Notes under the pieces: generated by a model
Told to the model about the DNA's origin: nothing
The model's input: only the letters and a program-made list of their open reading frames with translations
Database searches by the model: none
Program-made: the position numbers and the translations under genes
In this document: in pieces, positions 36,023 through 45,146 of the stretch
How the letters are laid out: the number at the start of each line of letters is the position of its first letter
Numbering within the stretch: position 1 is the first letter of the stretch
DNA from: JBDHTS01 sp044221445
GTDB taxonomy: Bacteria > Pseudomonadota > Alphaproteobacteria > Micavibrionales > Micavibrionaceae
Direction: 5' to 3'
NCBI GenBank assembly: GCA_044221445.1
Contig: JBGAPF010000005.1
Span: 1-64,000 of the forward strand
Length of the DNA: 64,000 bases

Positions 36023-36223
36023 CTTTTCTTGGCCCTTAGGCGCGCAATTCATAACAAATTCTTACTTTTTCCTAAAACTTTACCGACTATTGGCCCTATA
36101 CCAAATCGCAAAAAGCCATTGCCGACTGGGAAAAGGCGGCTTAAAGGGCCTTTTCGACTACCTGGGTATGCGGCACAGGCCTTGCGGATATGTCTTCGGA
36201 ATTGAACACCGGAGGTATTTTTT

Positions 36224-38533
36224 ATGGCAATTGAATCCAGCCTGTCCGCCATCAACCCAGGCGTAATCTTACATCTGGATCCCGAAACAGGGCATGCGCG
36301 TCTGGACGCCGACCTGTATCAGGTAGACGACATCCATGGCGTCACCGAAGGGCTGACCGGCTCGGGCAACCTGAATTATCTTGTGCTGCAATCGGGCCAG
36401 ACCGACGAGATCCGGCGCGACAGCGATCCGTTCAACATGCGCGAGGGTAATCTGTGGTTTTCAAACGGCGGGACCGGTCTTGCCGATCACGCGCCACAAG
36501 GCCTGTACGGCGATGGAAACGGCAGCGGTTATCAGATCGTCCTGTCCGGCGGCGCTCACGCTGCAAATGATGCGGCAGCGCAGATCCTCAATGCCCCTGC
36601 GGAACTAAACGGTACGACCCCTGGGGCATCCGGATTTTATAATTCGGCTGCGGACAGCTTTGATACGGCTCTCAATTTTTATGGCAGCAACCAGGGTTCG
36701 GCGGAATTCAGCAGACTGATCGAACGCGTCAGCGGCGGCGGTGATGGACGGGACGGCGCCAACGCTGATGGCCGCGATGGCCATGACGGGAACGATGGCG
36801 GCAACGGCGGCAACGGTACTGACGGGCATGACGGTCACAACCCTCATACAGGCCCCGGTCCCGGGACGGAAGATCCCGGCACGACAGATCCCGAAGGCGA
36901 CACGGACCTGCATGGCGAAGTGCATACCCATGTCGCCGACATAACGCTCGATGTCCTGCTGGATCCCGTTGAGCACCTGGTCGGGGATATCGATATCGAT
37001 ACCGGCACGACGCTCGATCTGTCGCCAATCCTGCAAGGGCATCTGCCAGACATAGGCGTGAACGCCGGGGCGCTTTTGCTCGGTACGGCGCTAGGAGTCG
37101 ACACGCACCCGATTACAAGCCCGCTGACAAACAGCGTTAATCATGTGCTTGATACGCTCGATCCGGTCATAAACCCGGTACTCGATATTCTGCCGCCCGG
37201 CGTTACAGATGTGCTGGACGGTTTTAACCAGCACGGCGATACGGATCTTGCGATCGGCATCGGCGGCACAATCCTGGACCTGCCGCTGGTCAGCGGCGGA
37301 ATCGATATTCCGCTCGATCCGCTTGAAACGATCCTGGGTGACATCGATATCGACATTACGCCCGATCTCAACCTGCTGAATGGCGGCGGATTGAGCGATC
37401 TGGGGCTTAACGTCGTTTTCAACGGACAGGCGCTTGTCGATCTTGACGTGCCTGGCATCCTTCATTCGGACGCGCCGCTTGGCGATATCCTGGGTATTGT
37501 GCCAGATCCAACCACCGGAACGGTTATTGACCCGATTTTGGAATCGATTGACCCGGTAACGAGCCTTGCTGACGATCTGGCGCAGCCGGTCGATCATATC
37601 CTGGCGCCTGCTCTGGATCCGCTGGGTAATATTATCGACCAGATCAACGACGTGGGACCGAACGCTCCGGACATCTTTAACGGACTGATCGACGACCTGG
37701 ATAACGCCACTGGACTGGAAGACAGTCTTTCGGGCACGCTCGACCCGCTGGCCGACATCCTTGACAGCTTGCAATCCGGGGGTACGGACCTGACCACGGC
37801 TCTCTCCGCGCCAGTCGAAGCGCTGGCTGGCGTAACGGAACCGCTGGTGAACGGGCTCGGCGATGTTTCATCAACCGCAAGCGGGATCGTGGAGCAGGGG
37901 CTGGATGTTCTTGCCCACAGCCAGCCGTGGGATCCCGGAATCATCGACGGTGCGGCATTGCTCGGCCAGCTTCTGGGGCAGATCGAAAATACCGTCGAAT
38001 TCACAAGCCCGCCCGGCGACACGGATTTAACAGTGCATACCGGCATCGATATTGCGGACATGCTTGTCAATGAAACAGGAATCGCCGTCACCCTCGATCC
38101 TGTCGAAGCGATCATCGGCGATATCGACATCGATGCCGGCCTGGATGTCCACGCCCTGGTCGGCAACACGCCAGGCGCGGCGGAGGCGGGCGCAACGGTT
38201 CTGGTGGATCCGATGGAAGGGCTGCTGGGAGAGTTGTCGAACAGCCTGATGGGGAACGGCATTCTCCAGGATATAACCGGGTCCTCCCATACCCTCCCGG
38301 GCGTAAGCGCCAGCGCAGGCGCCGCCGTGGAGCTTGCTTCTGTCAGCTGGCCGGAAGCGTCGATCGCAGGCACGGCTCACGATATCGTCTCCGGAATCGG
38401 CGGCGCGCTGCACGATACCGCGGCCATGCCCGCGCTGCCTGACCCGGTCGGTCATATCGCCGAAGGGCTCGGCAGTGTGGTCGACCACAGTCATGCAGCG
38501 GTTCATCACGCCCTCGGCGGGCTGTTCGGTTAA
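36224..38533 (+). CDS. Repeat-rich acidic protein, likely type I secretion substrate
   Basis: This 769-aa, very acidic protein has almost no Cys and no N-terminal signal peptide. A ~165-residue N-terminal domain (HLDPETGHARLDADLYQVDD) is followed by a collagen-like stretch (~170-215) with eight consecutive X-D/N-G triplets. Three modules follow, each with GDTDL (residues 225, 338, 598), then LDPxExIxGDIDID (GDIDID at 254, 372, 632). Between them are many Leu/Asp/Pro repeats (LDPVINPVLDILPP). The C-terminus is small, aliphatic and His-rich (HAAVHHALGGLFG). GGAGGT lies seven bases before ATG 36224. Linkage to two ABC subunits and an HlyD adaptor makes secretion by that system the natural reading. 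Classical RTX nonapeptides are absent. Confidence 0.75.
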   Translation: MAIESSLSAINPGVILHLDPETGHARLDADLYQVDDIHGVTEGLTGSGNLNYLVLQSGQTDEIRRDSDPFNMREGNLWFSNGGTGLADHAPQGLYGDGNGSGYQIVLSGGAHAANDAAAQILNAPAELNGTTPGASGFYNSAADSFDTALNFYGSNQGSAEFSRLIERVSGGGDGRDGANADGRDGHDGNDGGNGGNGTDGHDGHNPHTGPGPGTEDPGTTDPEGDTDLHGEVHTHVADITLDVLLDPVEHLVGDIDIDTGTTLDLSPILQGHLPDIGVNAGALLLGTALGVDTHPITSPLTNSVNHVLDTLDPVINPVLDILPPGVTDVLDGFNQHGDTDLAIGIGGTILDLPLVSGGIDIPLDPLETILGDIDIDITPDLNLLNGGGLSDLGLNVVFNGQALVDLDVPGILHSDAPLGDILGIVPDPTTGTVIDPILESIDPVTSLADDLAQPVDHILAPALDPLGNIIDQINDVGPNAPDIFNGLIDDLDNATGLEDSLSGTLDPLADILDSLQSGGTDLTTALSAPVEALAGVTEPLVNGLGDVSSTASGIVEQGLDVLAHSQPWDPGIIDGAALLGQLLGQIENTVEFTSPPGDTDLTVHTGIDIADMLVNETGIAVTLDPVEAIIGDIDIDAGLDVHALVGNTPGAAEAGATVLVDPMEGLLGELSNSLMGNGILQDITGSSHTLPGVSASAGAAVELASVSWPEASIAGTAHDIVSGIGGALHDTAAMPALPDPVGHIAEGLGSVVDHSHAAVHHALGGLFG

Positions 38534-38554
38534 TTCTTAAAGAGGAAAGACTTC

Positions 38555-40237
38555 ATGACATTCGTCCCTAAAGAAGCCGTGCGCGACAGGCGGGGCAGCC
38601 TGTTGATCGCGACGACGGCCATCAGCATCCTGTCGCTTGCCCTGCCTGTCCTGACGCTTCAGGTCTACGACCGCATCCTTCCCAATCCTGACTCAGGCAC
38701 ACTGCCAGTCCTGGTGGCCGGGGTGTGCATAGCAGTGGTGCTGGAATGCTTCCTGCGCATGGCGCGTGGATACATCATCAACTGGAACGGGGCGGCTTTC
38801 GATCACATGATGTCCTGTGCCGCATTATCGCATCTGCTGTATTCCGACCTGGCGGCAGCGCGAAAGACCAGTCCAGGGGAATACCTCAACCAGCTGTCCT
38901 CGATCGGCAAAATGAAGGATTTTTTCAGCGGGAATACGACCGTCACGCTGTTCGAACTGGCTCTCGTTCCCGTCTATTTTGTTTTGATTGCCTATATCGC
39001 AGGGCCGCTGGCGGCGGTTCCAGTCACAGTGCTCGGCGCATTCTCGCTGCTGGCCGTCAGCTACGGCCGCAAGCTGCGGCATAATCTGAACAAGCGCAAC
39101 AGCGCCGACGACCGGCGGTACGACTTTCTTCTGGACGCACTGACCGGCATGCACACCTTGAAATCCTTCTGCCTGGAGGACAGCTTCATCCGGCGGTACG
39201 AATGGATCGAGAAGCAGTCGGCGACAATCAACTACGATACATCGAAAGACGCCTCGGCCAATTTCAACGCCGCCAATGTTTTCGGGCATATGATGTCGCT
39301 GCTGATCATCAGTTTTGGCGCGGAGCGGGTGATGAATGGCGACATGACATCGGGTGCGCTGATCGCGACGACATTGCTGGCGGGACGTATCATGCAGCCA
39401 GTCCAGCGTGGGCTCGGCCTATGGGTAAGATACCAGGATTACAAACTGGCCAAAACCAAGGCGGAAAGCCTGTTCGACCTGCCATCCATGAAACGCAAAA
39501 CGCAGCCTGAACCTGCGAAAACAGCTCATATAAGCCTCAAGGGCGTGTCATTTATACGCGGTCTTGAAGAAGGAGAGGTTTTCCGCAACGTCAATTTTCA
39601 GATGCGGGCCGGGGAAACCGTGCGTTTGAGCGGCGAGCACGGGACGGGGAAAAGCTATATCCTGGGGTTGATGGCCGGGCTTTATCTGCCGACGGAAGGC
39701 GATGTCGCCATCGACGGGCTCGATCCCCTGAAATTTCCTTATGGGACGCTTCGCCGCCATGTCGGGCTGCTTAAAACGCGTGGCGAAGTCTTCCGGGGAA
39801 CCATCCGCGACAACCTGACCAGTTTCGGCGGCATCAGCGAAGACGAGGCGCGGCGAACGACGCGTGTCCTCGGCATCGAAAAGGAAGTGGCCCGTCTGCC
39901 GCGCGGATACGACACCTTCATCGGTGAGCAGGAGGGCGGCGCGATATCGCCGGGGCTCCAGCAGCGTATCGCCATCGCACGCGTGCTGGCCTGGGATCCC
40001 GGCATTATCTTGTTCGATAACGCCGACCGCAATCTTGACCGCAACGGCTATCGCGCGGTCTACCGCCTTCTGGTGCATCTGAAGGGATCCAAGGCGCTGA
40101 TCATTGTAACCGAAGACCCGAATTTCATCGGCCTGGCCGACCGCCAGCTTCGGCTGGAGTCGAACGGACTGCGCCCGCTTGTCATGCCGTCGCTTCAACC
40201 CGCCGGATTTTCCAAAGCCAAAGAGGTGCAGTTATGA
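38555..40237 (+). CDS. Type I secretion ABC subunit A, degenerate ATPase
   Basis: This 560-aa ABC exporter half begins directly with the membrane domain (six helices, residues ~20-300) and has no C39-like extension. In the nucleotide-binding domain, Walker A is intact (GEHGTGKS). The other motifs are altered: the Q-loop Gln is absent (VGLLKTRGEVFRG), the signature is ISPGLQQR instead of LSGGQ, Walker B ends FDNAD with Asn for the catalytic Glu, and the switch His is replaced (IIVTEDPN). It should bind but poorly hydrolyse ATP. It overlaps the next ABC gene by four bases (ATGA), which implies a stoichiometric partner. Compared with known T1SS it resembles LapB/PrtD-type exporters. Confidence 0.85.
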   Translation: MTFVPKEAVRDRRGSLLIATTAISILSLALPVLTLQVYDRILPNPDSGTLPVLVAGVCIAVVLECFLRMARGYIINWNGAAFDHMMSCAALSHLLYSDLAAARKTSPGEYLNQLSSIGKMKDFFSGNTTVTLFELALVPVYFVLIAYIAGPLAAVPVTVLGAFSLLAVSYGRKLRHNLNKRNSADDRRYDFLLDALTGMHTLKSFCLEDSFIRRYEWIEKQSATINYDTSKDASANFNAANVFGHMMSLLIISFGAERVMNGDMTSGALIATTLLAGRIMQPVQRGLGLWVRYQDYKLAKTKAESLFDLPSMKRKTQPEPAKTAHISLKGVSFIRGLEEGEVFRNVNFQMRAGETVRLSGEHGTGKSYILGLMAGLYLPTEGDVAIDGLDPLKFPYGTLRRHVGLLKTRGEVFRGTIRDNLTSFGGISEDEARRTTRVLGIEKEVARLPRGYDTFIGEQEGGAISPGLQQRIAIARVLAWDPGIILFDNADRNLDRNGYRAVYRLLVHLKGSKALIIVTEDPNFIGLADRQLRLESNGLRPLVMPSLQPAGFSKAKEVQL

Positions 40238-42444
40238 GCAGGATCGCGTTCAAGCATAGGCCCGCCAGGCCGGATCCAGGCCAGTTAAAAGAAATGCCGA
40301 CGGATCCTGTGGATGCGCTTCATAGCCTGTTGCGCCAGACGGTATGGAGCGGCATTGCCAGCGGCGAAGCCTGGAGCCAGGCGCTGTGCGCGCTGATTGT
40401 CGCGCGGGAACCAAACGCCAAGCGTTACCGGGTTGCCGACGCCATGCCTTATGGTGAAAAAAGCATCGATCGTGATTATATCCTGGAGGCGATGGCCAAT
40501 CTGGGCTATGCGGGGCGGTTGCTGACCGCAGAGCCCGGGCAGATGGACCGCCGGCTGCTGCCTGCCCTGTTCATACCGAAATCAAAGCCGAACCGTCCCT
40601 GCGTCCTGCTGCAGAACGGCCGGATGTTCGACAGCGTCAAAAGGCGGATCGTCCCGGTGCCTGTACAGCTGGGAACGGGCGAAGTCGTTTTGTTCAGGCC
40701 GTACGGGGAGGAACAAGATCCGACGTCCAAAGCGGCGCGCGCTAATACCGGCTGGCAATGGTTCCGGACGCTTTTTGTGCGGTTTCGACCGGCCCTGACG
40801 AGAATTTTCGCCATCGGACTGGTGCTGAACCTGATCGCGCTGGCAACGCCTTTGTTCATCATGACGGTTTATGACCGCGTCATTTCCACGAACACGCCGT
40901 CGATCCTGCCGATGCTGGCGGCGGGCGCGGCGGTGTCCGTTTTGCTGGAATGGGGGCTGAGAACCCTGCGCTCGCTTCACCTCTCATGGCTCGCGTCCCG
41001 GCTGGACACCATCGTAAATAACAGGGTTTTTTCCCAGCTTATGCATATGCCGCCCGCGCTCCTGGAAGGCGCCCCGGTTCAGGCTCAGATCGCCCGCTTG
41101 AAAACGTATGAATCCGTCAGGGATTTCTTTTCCAGCCCTGTGTTCCTGTCAATGATTGAACTGCCGTTTACGGCGCTGGCGCTGATCGCTGTCGGAATCG
41201 TCGCGGGGCCGCTGGTTCTGGTTCCCGTCGCGGGCGTCTGCCTGTACTGCCTGCTTTTTTTCACCGTGTGGCGCAAGGTGCGCGTATCGATCAAGATCGC
41301 CGCCAAGGCAGGTTCGGTGAAACAGCGCTATGTGCTCGATACGCTGGTCAAGCTGGAAGATATCCGCGCGGGCGGGCTGCCCGACATCTGGGAAAAGAAA
41401 TACCGAGACATCAGCGGGCGCGAGGCCGCGGCGCACTGCCACCTCAACTGGCTTGGGCTTGCGGGCGAGACGGCGGCGAACGCCATCACTATCCTGTCCG
41501 CGGTTGCCATCGTCGGTTTCGGCGCGGAATTCGTATGGAGCGGGGAAATCACCACCGGCGCGCTGGTGGCGTCAATGATCCTGGTATGGCGCGTGCTCAA
41601 TCCGTTCTACAGTCTGTGCACCATGGTGCCGCGACTCGACCAGCTGCGCAACTCGATCCGGCAGATCAACCAGCTGATGGACATGGGCACCGAAGAGCAG
41701 AGCAGCAAAACACTGGCCCAGCCGGGGCCATTGCAGGGGAACCTGTCCTTTAACAATGTCGCCATGCGCTATGGTCTGGGAGATCTCGTGTTTTCCGGCC
41801 TGAATTTTCAGGCCCAGGCGGGGCAGATCGTTGCGATCACGGGCGAAAACGGCGCAGGAAAATCATCCCTGCTGAAGCTTGCCAAGGGGTTGTACCAGGC
41901 GCCTGTCGGCAGCGTTCGGCTGGACGGGTTCGACGTCCGTCAGCTCGATCCGATGGCCTTGCGCCGCCGGATCGCCTATATCCCGCAAAATCCGTCGTTT
42001 TTTCACGGCACGATCGAAGAGAACCTGCGTTTTGCCAACCCGCTGACGACACGCAAGGAAATGGAAATGGCTTTGGCCCAGGCCGATGCTTTGAAAGCTG
42101 TCAAAAGGCTCCCCAAAGGCCTTGATACGAAGATCGGCGGCGACGATGGCATTCAGCTGTCATCAAGCCTTGCGCTGCGTCTGTCCCTGGTGCGCGCCTA
42201 TCTGCATGACGCCCAAATCCTGCTGATCGACGAACTGCCGAATTCGCTGTTGTCCGAAGCTGCGGGGAAATTCCTGATGGACGGGCTGATCCGCAACCGT
42301 AAGGACAGGACGGTCGTCATGGTGACGTACCGGGTCGATATGCTGCGTATCGCCGACCAGATCGTCTGGCTGCGCGTCGGGGAACCGCCGCTGGCTGGCG
42401 AGCGCGATCTTATGCTGCGTCATCTGAAACAAGGCAACTGGTAA
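40234..42444 (+). CDS. Type I secretion ABC subunit B with C39-like N-domain
   Basis: This 736-aa LapB-like exporter has residues ~25-155 forming a C39-peptidase-like domain without a catalytic Cys, as in T1SS transporters that use it to hold substrate. Six membrane helices (~185-450) and an ATPase domain follow. Walker A (GENGAGKSS), the Q-loop (YIPQNPSFF) and Walker B with Glu (LLIDELP) are present. The signature is LSSSL rather than LSGGQ, and the switch His is Tyr (VMVTYRVD). In a heterodimer with the upstream subunit, only one composite site would have a catalytic Glu. The start overlaps the preceding stop. Confidence 0.87.
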   Translation: MSRIAFKHRPARPDPGQLKEMPTDPVDALHSLLRQTVWSGIASGEAWSQALCALIVAREPNAKRYRVADAMPYGEKSIDRDYILEAMANLGYAGRLLTAEPGQMDRRLLPALFIPKSKPNRPCVLLQNGRMFDSVKRRIVPVPVQLGTGEVVLFRPYGEEQDPTSKAARANTGWQWFRTLFVRFRPALTRIFAIGLVLNLIALATPLFIMTVYDRVISTNTPSILPMLAAGAAVSVLLEWGLRTLRSLHLSWLASRLDTIVNNRVFSQLMHMPPALLEGAPVQAQIARLKTYESVRDFFSSPVFLSMIELPFTALALIAVGIVAGPLVLVPVAGVCLYCLLFFTVWRKVRVSIKIAAKAGSVKQRYVLDTLVKLEDIRAGGLPDIWEKKYRDISGREAAAHCHLNWLGLAGETAANAITILSAVAIVGFGAEFVWSGEITTGALVASMILVWRVLNPFYSLCTMVPRLDQLRNSIRQINQLMDMGTEEQSSKTLAQPGPLQGNLSFNNVAMRYGLGDLVFSGLNFQAQAGQIVAITGENGAGKSSLLKLAKGLYQAPVGSVRLDGFDVRQLDPMALRRRIAYIPQNPSFFHGTIEENLRFANPLTTRKEMEMALAQADALKAVKRLPKGLDTKIGGDDGIQLSSSLALRLSLVRAYLHDAQILLIDELPNSLLSEAAGKFLMDGLIRNRKDRTVVMVTYRVDMLRIADQIVWLRVGEPPLAGERDLMLRHLKQGNW

Positions 42445-42473
42445 ACAGAACAGTCAAGGAAAGGGGCATCATC

Positions 42474-43805
42474 ATGTTAAAATTTTCAACCCATAACGAA
42501 CGCCAGATCAGGCACCTGACCCAGTCGGAAAAACTGGAAGAATCGGAAGATCCGGTTCTGGTAAGGATGACATTGCTGTCGATCAGCGCCTGCATCATCG
42601 GTTTCGTGTGCTGGGCATCGTTTACCAATGTCAACGAAGTAGCCCGGACGCCGGGCGAAATCGTGCCGCAAGGCTTTCAGCAAACCGTCCAGCACCTGGA
42701 AGGCGGCATCGTCAAACAGATTCTCGCACAGGAGGGGCAGGCGGTGGACGCCGGGCAGATACTGATGGTTCTGGACGGTAACGGCGCGCAGGAGGATATG
42801 AGGCGCGCGACGGCGCATCAGGCCGCTCTTGAACTGCAAAAGGAACGGTTACGCGCCTTTATTGAAAAGCGCGATCCTGATTTCAAACAGTTTTCCCGCA
42901 CGGCTGAACCGAAAATGATCCAGGACCAGCAGAGCATGTTCAACGCCATGATGGACGCACGCGCACAGGACAAAGGAATCATCCGCGACCAGATCAGCCA
43001 GAAACGGGAAACCCTTCGCGTGCTTGAGGCGCGTCAGGAAACGGTGGCCCGCAACCTTGTCGTGGCCCAGGATATATATGAGCGCCGACGCAGCCTGCAT
43101 GCGGACGGCTATATGTCGCAGACGAGTTTTCTGCAAAGCCAGAAGGACGTAAACGAGCTGCGGGGCGAAAGCGCGGAACTGGACGCGCAGAAAGCGGAAG
43201 CGCGCTCGGCGCTTGCGGAATATTCACGCCGGCTGTCGTCGCTCGGCGCGGATGGACAGGACGATGCCTATCGTCAGCTGGAGGCCGCCGAAAACGAGCT
43301 GGCCCTGAACAGCGAGATTGTTGCCAAGGCGCGAGAGCGCGTGGCGCGTCTGGAGGTGCGGGCGCCGGTGCGCGGCCTGGTCAAGGGGCTGGCGGTCAAC
43401 ACGGTGGGCGCCGTGGTGCAGCCAGGACAGGTGCTCGCGGAAATCGTCCCCCTGGACAAGCCGCTGATGGCCGAGGTGCGGATTCCGCCGCGTCATATCG
43501 GACATATCCATCCCGGCCAGTCTGTCCAGCTGAAAGTCAGCGCCTATGATTTTTCGCGCTATGGCGCATTGCCAGGCACGTTGGAGGCGGTTTCGCCTTC
43601 GACGTTCGAAGGGCCTGGCGGAGAGCGTTTTTATAAAGGCCGCGTCCTGCTCGACCATGCATATGTCGGTAAAGTATCTGGCCAGTCACCGCTGATGCCC
43701 GGCATGACGGTCATGGCCGACATCGTTACCGGCGACAAGACGATTATGGATTACCTGCTGAAGCCAATAGCGGTCAATTTGAAGACGGCGTTTACGGAGC
43801 GATGA
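42474..43805 (+). CDS. HlyD-family type I secretion periplasmic adaptor
   Basis: This 443-aa membrane-fusion protein has a cytosolic N-terminus, one membrane helix (~residues 31-50) and a lipoyl half-motif (QHLEGGIVKQILAQEGQAVD). A long coiled-coil hairpin (~110-270) is followed by the second lipoyl half (RAPVRGLVKGLAVNTVGAV) and a beta-barrel (AEVRIPPRHIGHIHPGQSVQ). It links the inner-membrane ABC pair to an outer-membrane TolC-type channel. No tolC homologue is in the window, so the channel must be encoded elsewhere. It starts 29 bases after subunit B. Confidence 0.92.
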   Translation: MLKFSTHNERQIRHLTQSEKLEESEDPVLVRMTLLSISACIIGFVCWASFTNVNEVARTPGEIVPQGFQQTVQHLEGGIVKQILAQEGQAVDAGQILMVLDGNGAQEDMRRATAHQAALELQKERLRAFIEKRDPDFKQFSRTAEPKMIQDQQSMFNAMMDARAQDKGIIRDQISQKRETLRVLEARQETVARNLVVAQDIYERRRSLHADGYMSQTSFLQSQKDVNELRGESAELDAQKAEARSALAEYSRRLSSLGADGQDDAYRQLEAAENELALNSEIVAKARERVARLEVRAPVRGLVKGLAVNTVGAVVQPGQVLAEIVPLDKPLMAEVRIPPRHIGHIHPGQSVQLKVSAYDFSRYGALPGTLEAVSPSTFEGPGGERFYKGRVLLDHAYVGKVSGQSPLMPGMTVMADIVTGDKTIMDYLLKPIAVNLKTAFTER

Positions 43806-43819
43806 ATAAATATTGCCTG

Positions 43820-44587
43820 TTACGCCAAGCTTAAAGCGCGGACATTTGTGTCAGAATCTTCGCGTTCTTCTATACTGCTTGAGCAGGGATAATCGAAATA
43901 AGTCTTTAATGTTTTAAAATTTCTCACATAGTAGCTGGGGCCGGAACTATGGATCAACTTTTTATCAAACAGCGGTCCGATTCCTTTACTAACAGATTCT
44001 CGTGTTATGTTAAGAAAATCGGCAATTTCCTGTTGGCTGATTCTTGGCAGAATTAAACCGTCCTTGTATATTTTTCCATAATTATTAAAAAGAAAGATCA
44101 TGAAATGAGGAACGGCGTCTAATGCCTTTGAAGCGCGTATCTCCACCAGTTCCCTGGCCGTTCTTAGTTTTCTCCTCATTTCGGAATCGATTTTTTCACG
44201 TAGTAAAACTTTGAATTCCGAATTTTCAACATCATACAGAGAAATTCTACGCATTATGCCTGGTGTTACTGTGCAAGCCATATAGTTATGTCTGGTGCAT
44301 CCAGATTCCGTTCCGTCGACAAGACCAAAGAACTCGCCCGGGCCTGACATGTTATGAGCGACGAACTTTCCGCTTTTTGTAGGCGTGCATGTTTTTACAA
44401 GGCCTTCTTTTACGAGATAAATGTTCTCTACCGCGTCTCCTGGATTGAAAATCTGTTGTCCGGCTTTACTTTCGAAAGAAGGTCTTGTTACAAGCCATCT
44501 GGAAAAAGCATCGCACTGCGCGGCGCTTACGGGGCCCCGGGAAGGGGAAATAAACGCTTTTGCAGCCGTAGCCTGTAATGAAGACAT
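43820..44587 (-). CDS. Crp/Fnr-family transcriptional regulator
   Basis: This protein is 255 aa from ATG 44587 (AGGGAAG upstream). The N-terminal cyclic-nucleotide-binding-like beta-roll (~35-140: QQIFNPGDAVENIYLVKEGL, GPGEFFGLVDG) is followed by a dimer helix and a C-terminal HTH (~190-235: ISQQEIADFLNITRESVSKG). No Fnr-type Cys cluster is present at the N-terminus. It lies reversed between the secretion operon and nuoA and could control either. The region is richer in AT than its neighbours, including the 180-base spacer to nuoA. Confidence 0.85.
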   Translation of the reverse strand: MSSLQATAAKAFISPSRGPVSAAQCDAFSRWLVTRPSFESKAGQQIFNPGDAVENIYLVKEGLVKTCTPTKSGKFVAHNMSGPGEFFGLVDGTESGCTRHNYMACTVTPGIMRRISLYDVENSEFKVLLREKIDSEMRRKLRTARELVEIRASKALDAVPHFMIFLFNNYGKIYKDGLILPRISQQEIADFLNITRESVSKGIGPLFDKKLIHSSGPSYYVRNFKTLKTYFDYPCSSSIEEREDSDTNVRALSLA

Positions 44588-44768
44588 AAATAATTCTTCC
44601 CTGTTTTTATATATTTTGGAAAATTGATAACATTGGAAAACTTCTCTAAGCAATATTTTAAATTTCCTGCGACCATTTCCATCAACTGGTTTCGGCATAA
44701 GTCAGCAAATCCCTTGATGCCTTTAGACAAAGCAGATAAAACAGCTGGGCGTAACGCGGAATAAACAC

Positions 44769-45140
44769 ATGGCCTCTGAAAGCTTCCTTTTACACTATCT
44801 GCCGATCTTGCTGTTCCTTGGCGTGGCCGCGGGGCTGTCGGTCATGATGATCGTGGCGTCGCTGATCGTGGCGAAGCAGAAGCCGGATTCGGACAAGCTG
44901 TCCGCCTATGAATGCGGATTCGACCCGTTCAGCGACGCGCGCAGCAAGTTCGATGTGCGGTTTTATCTGGTGGCCATCCTGTTTATCATTTTCGACCTGG
45001 AAATCGCGTTCCTGTTTCCCTGGGCGATATCGCTGGGCGCGATCGGGGCGTTCGGGTTCTGGTCGATGACCACGTTCCTGGCCGTCCTGACCGTCGGATT
45101 TATTTATGAATGGAAAAAAGGCGCGCTGGAGTGGGAGTAA
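44769..45140 (+). CDS. nuoA: NADH-quinone oxidoreductase subunit A
   Basis: This 123-aa protein has three membrane helices and is part of the complex I membrane arm near the quinone site. The conserved loop YECGFDPFSDARSKFDVRFY, with its Cys, and the FDLEIAFLFPWA segment are present. It is the first gene of the nuo cluster, with nuoB six bases downstream. Confidence 0.96.
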   Translation: MASESFLLHYLPILLFLGVAAGLSVMMIVASLIVAKQKPDSDKLSAYECGFDPFSDARSKFDVRFYLVAILFIIFDLEIAFLFPWAISLGAIGAFGFWSMTTFLAVLTVGFIYEWKKGALEWE

Positions 45141-45146
45141 CCTGTA

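Noticed and set aside
36224..38533. RTX (GGxGxDxUx) calcium repeats in the secretion substrate
   Set aside because: The Gly/Asp tract is a triplet X-D-G pattern and the other repeats are GDIDID modules. No nonapeptide register fits.
44588..44768. Fnr/Crp box upstream of nuoA
   Set aside because: TTGAT-like halves occur but none is paired as TTGAT-N4-ATCAA or TGTGA-N6-TCACA.
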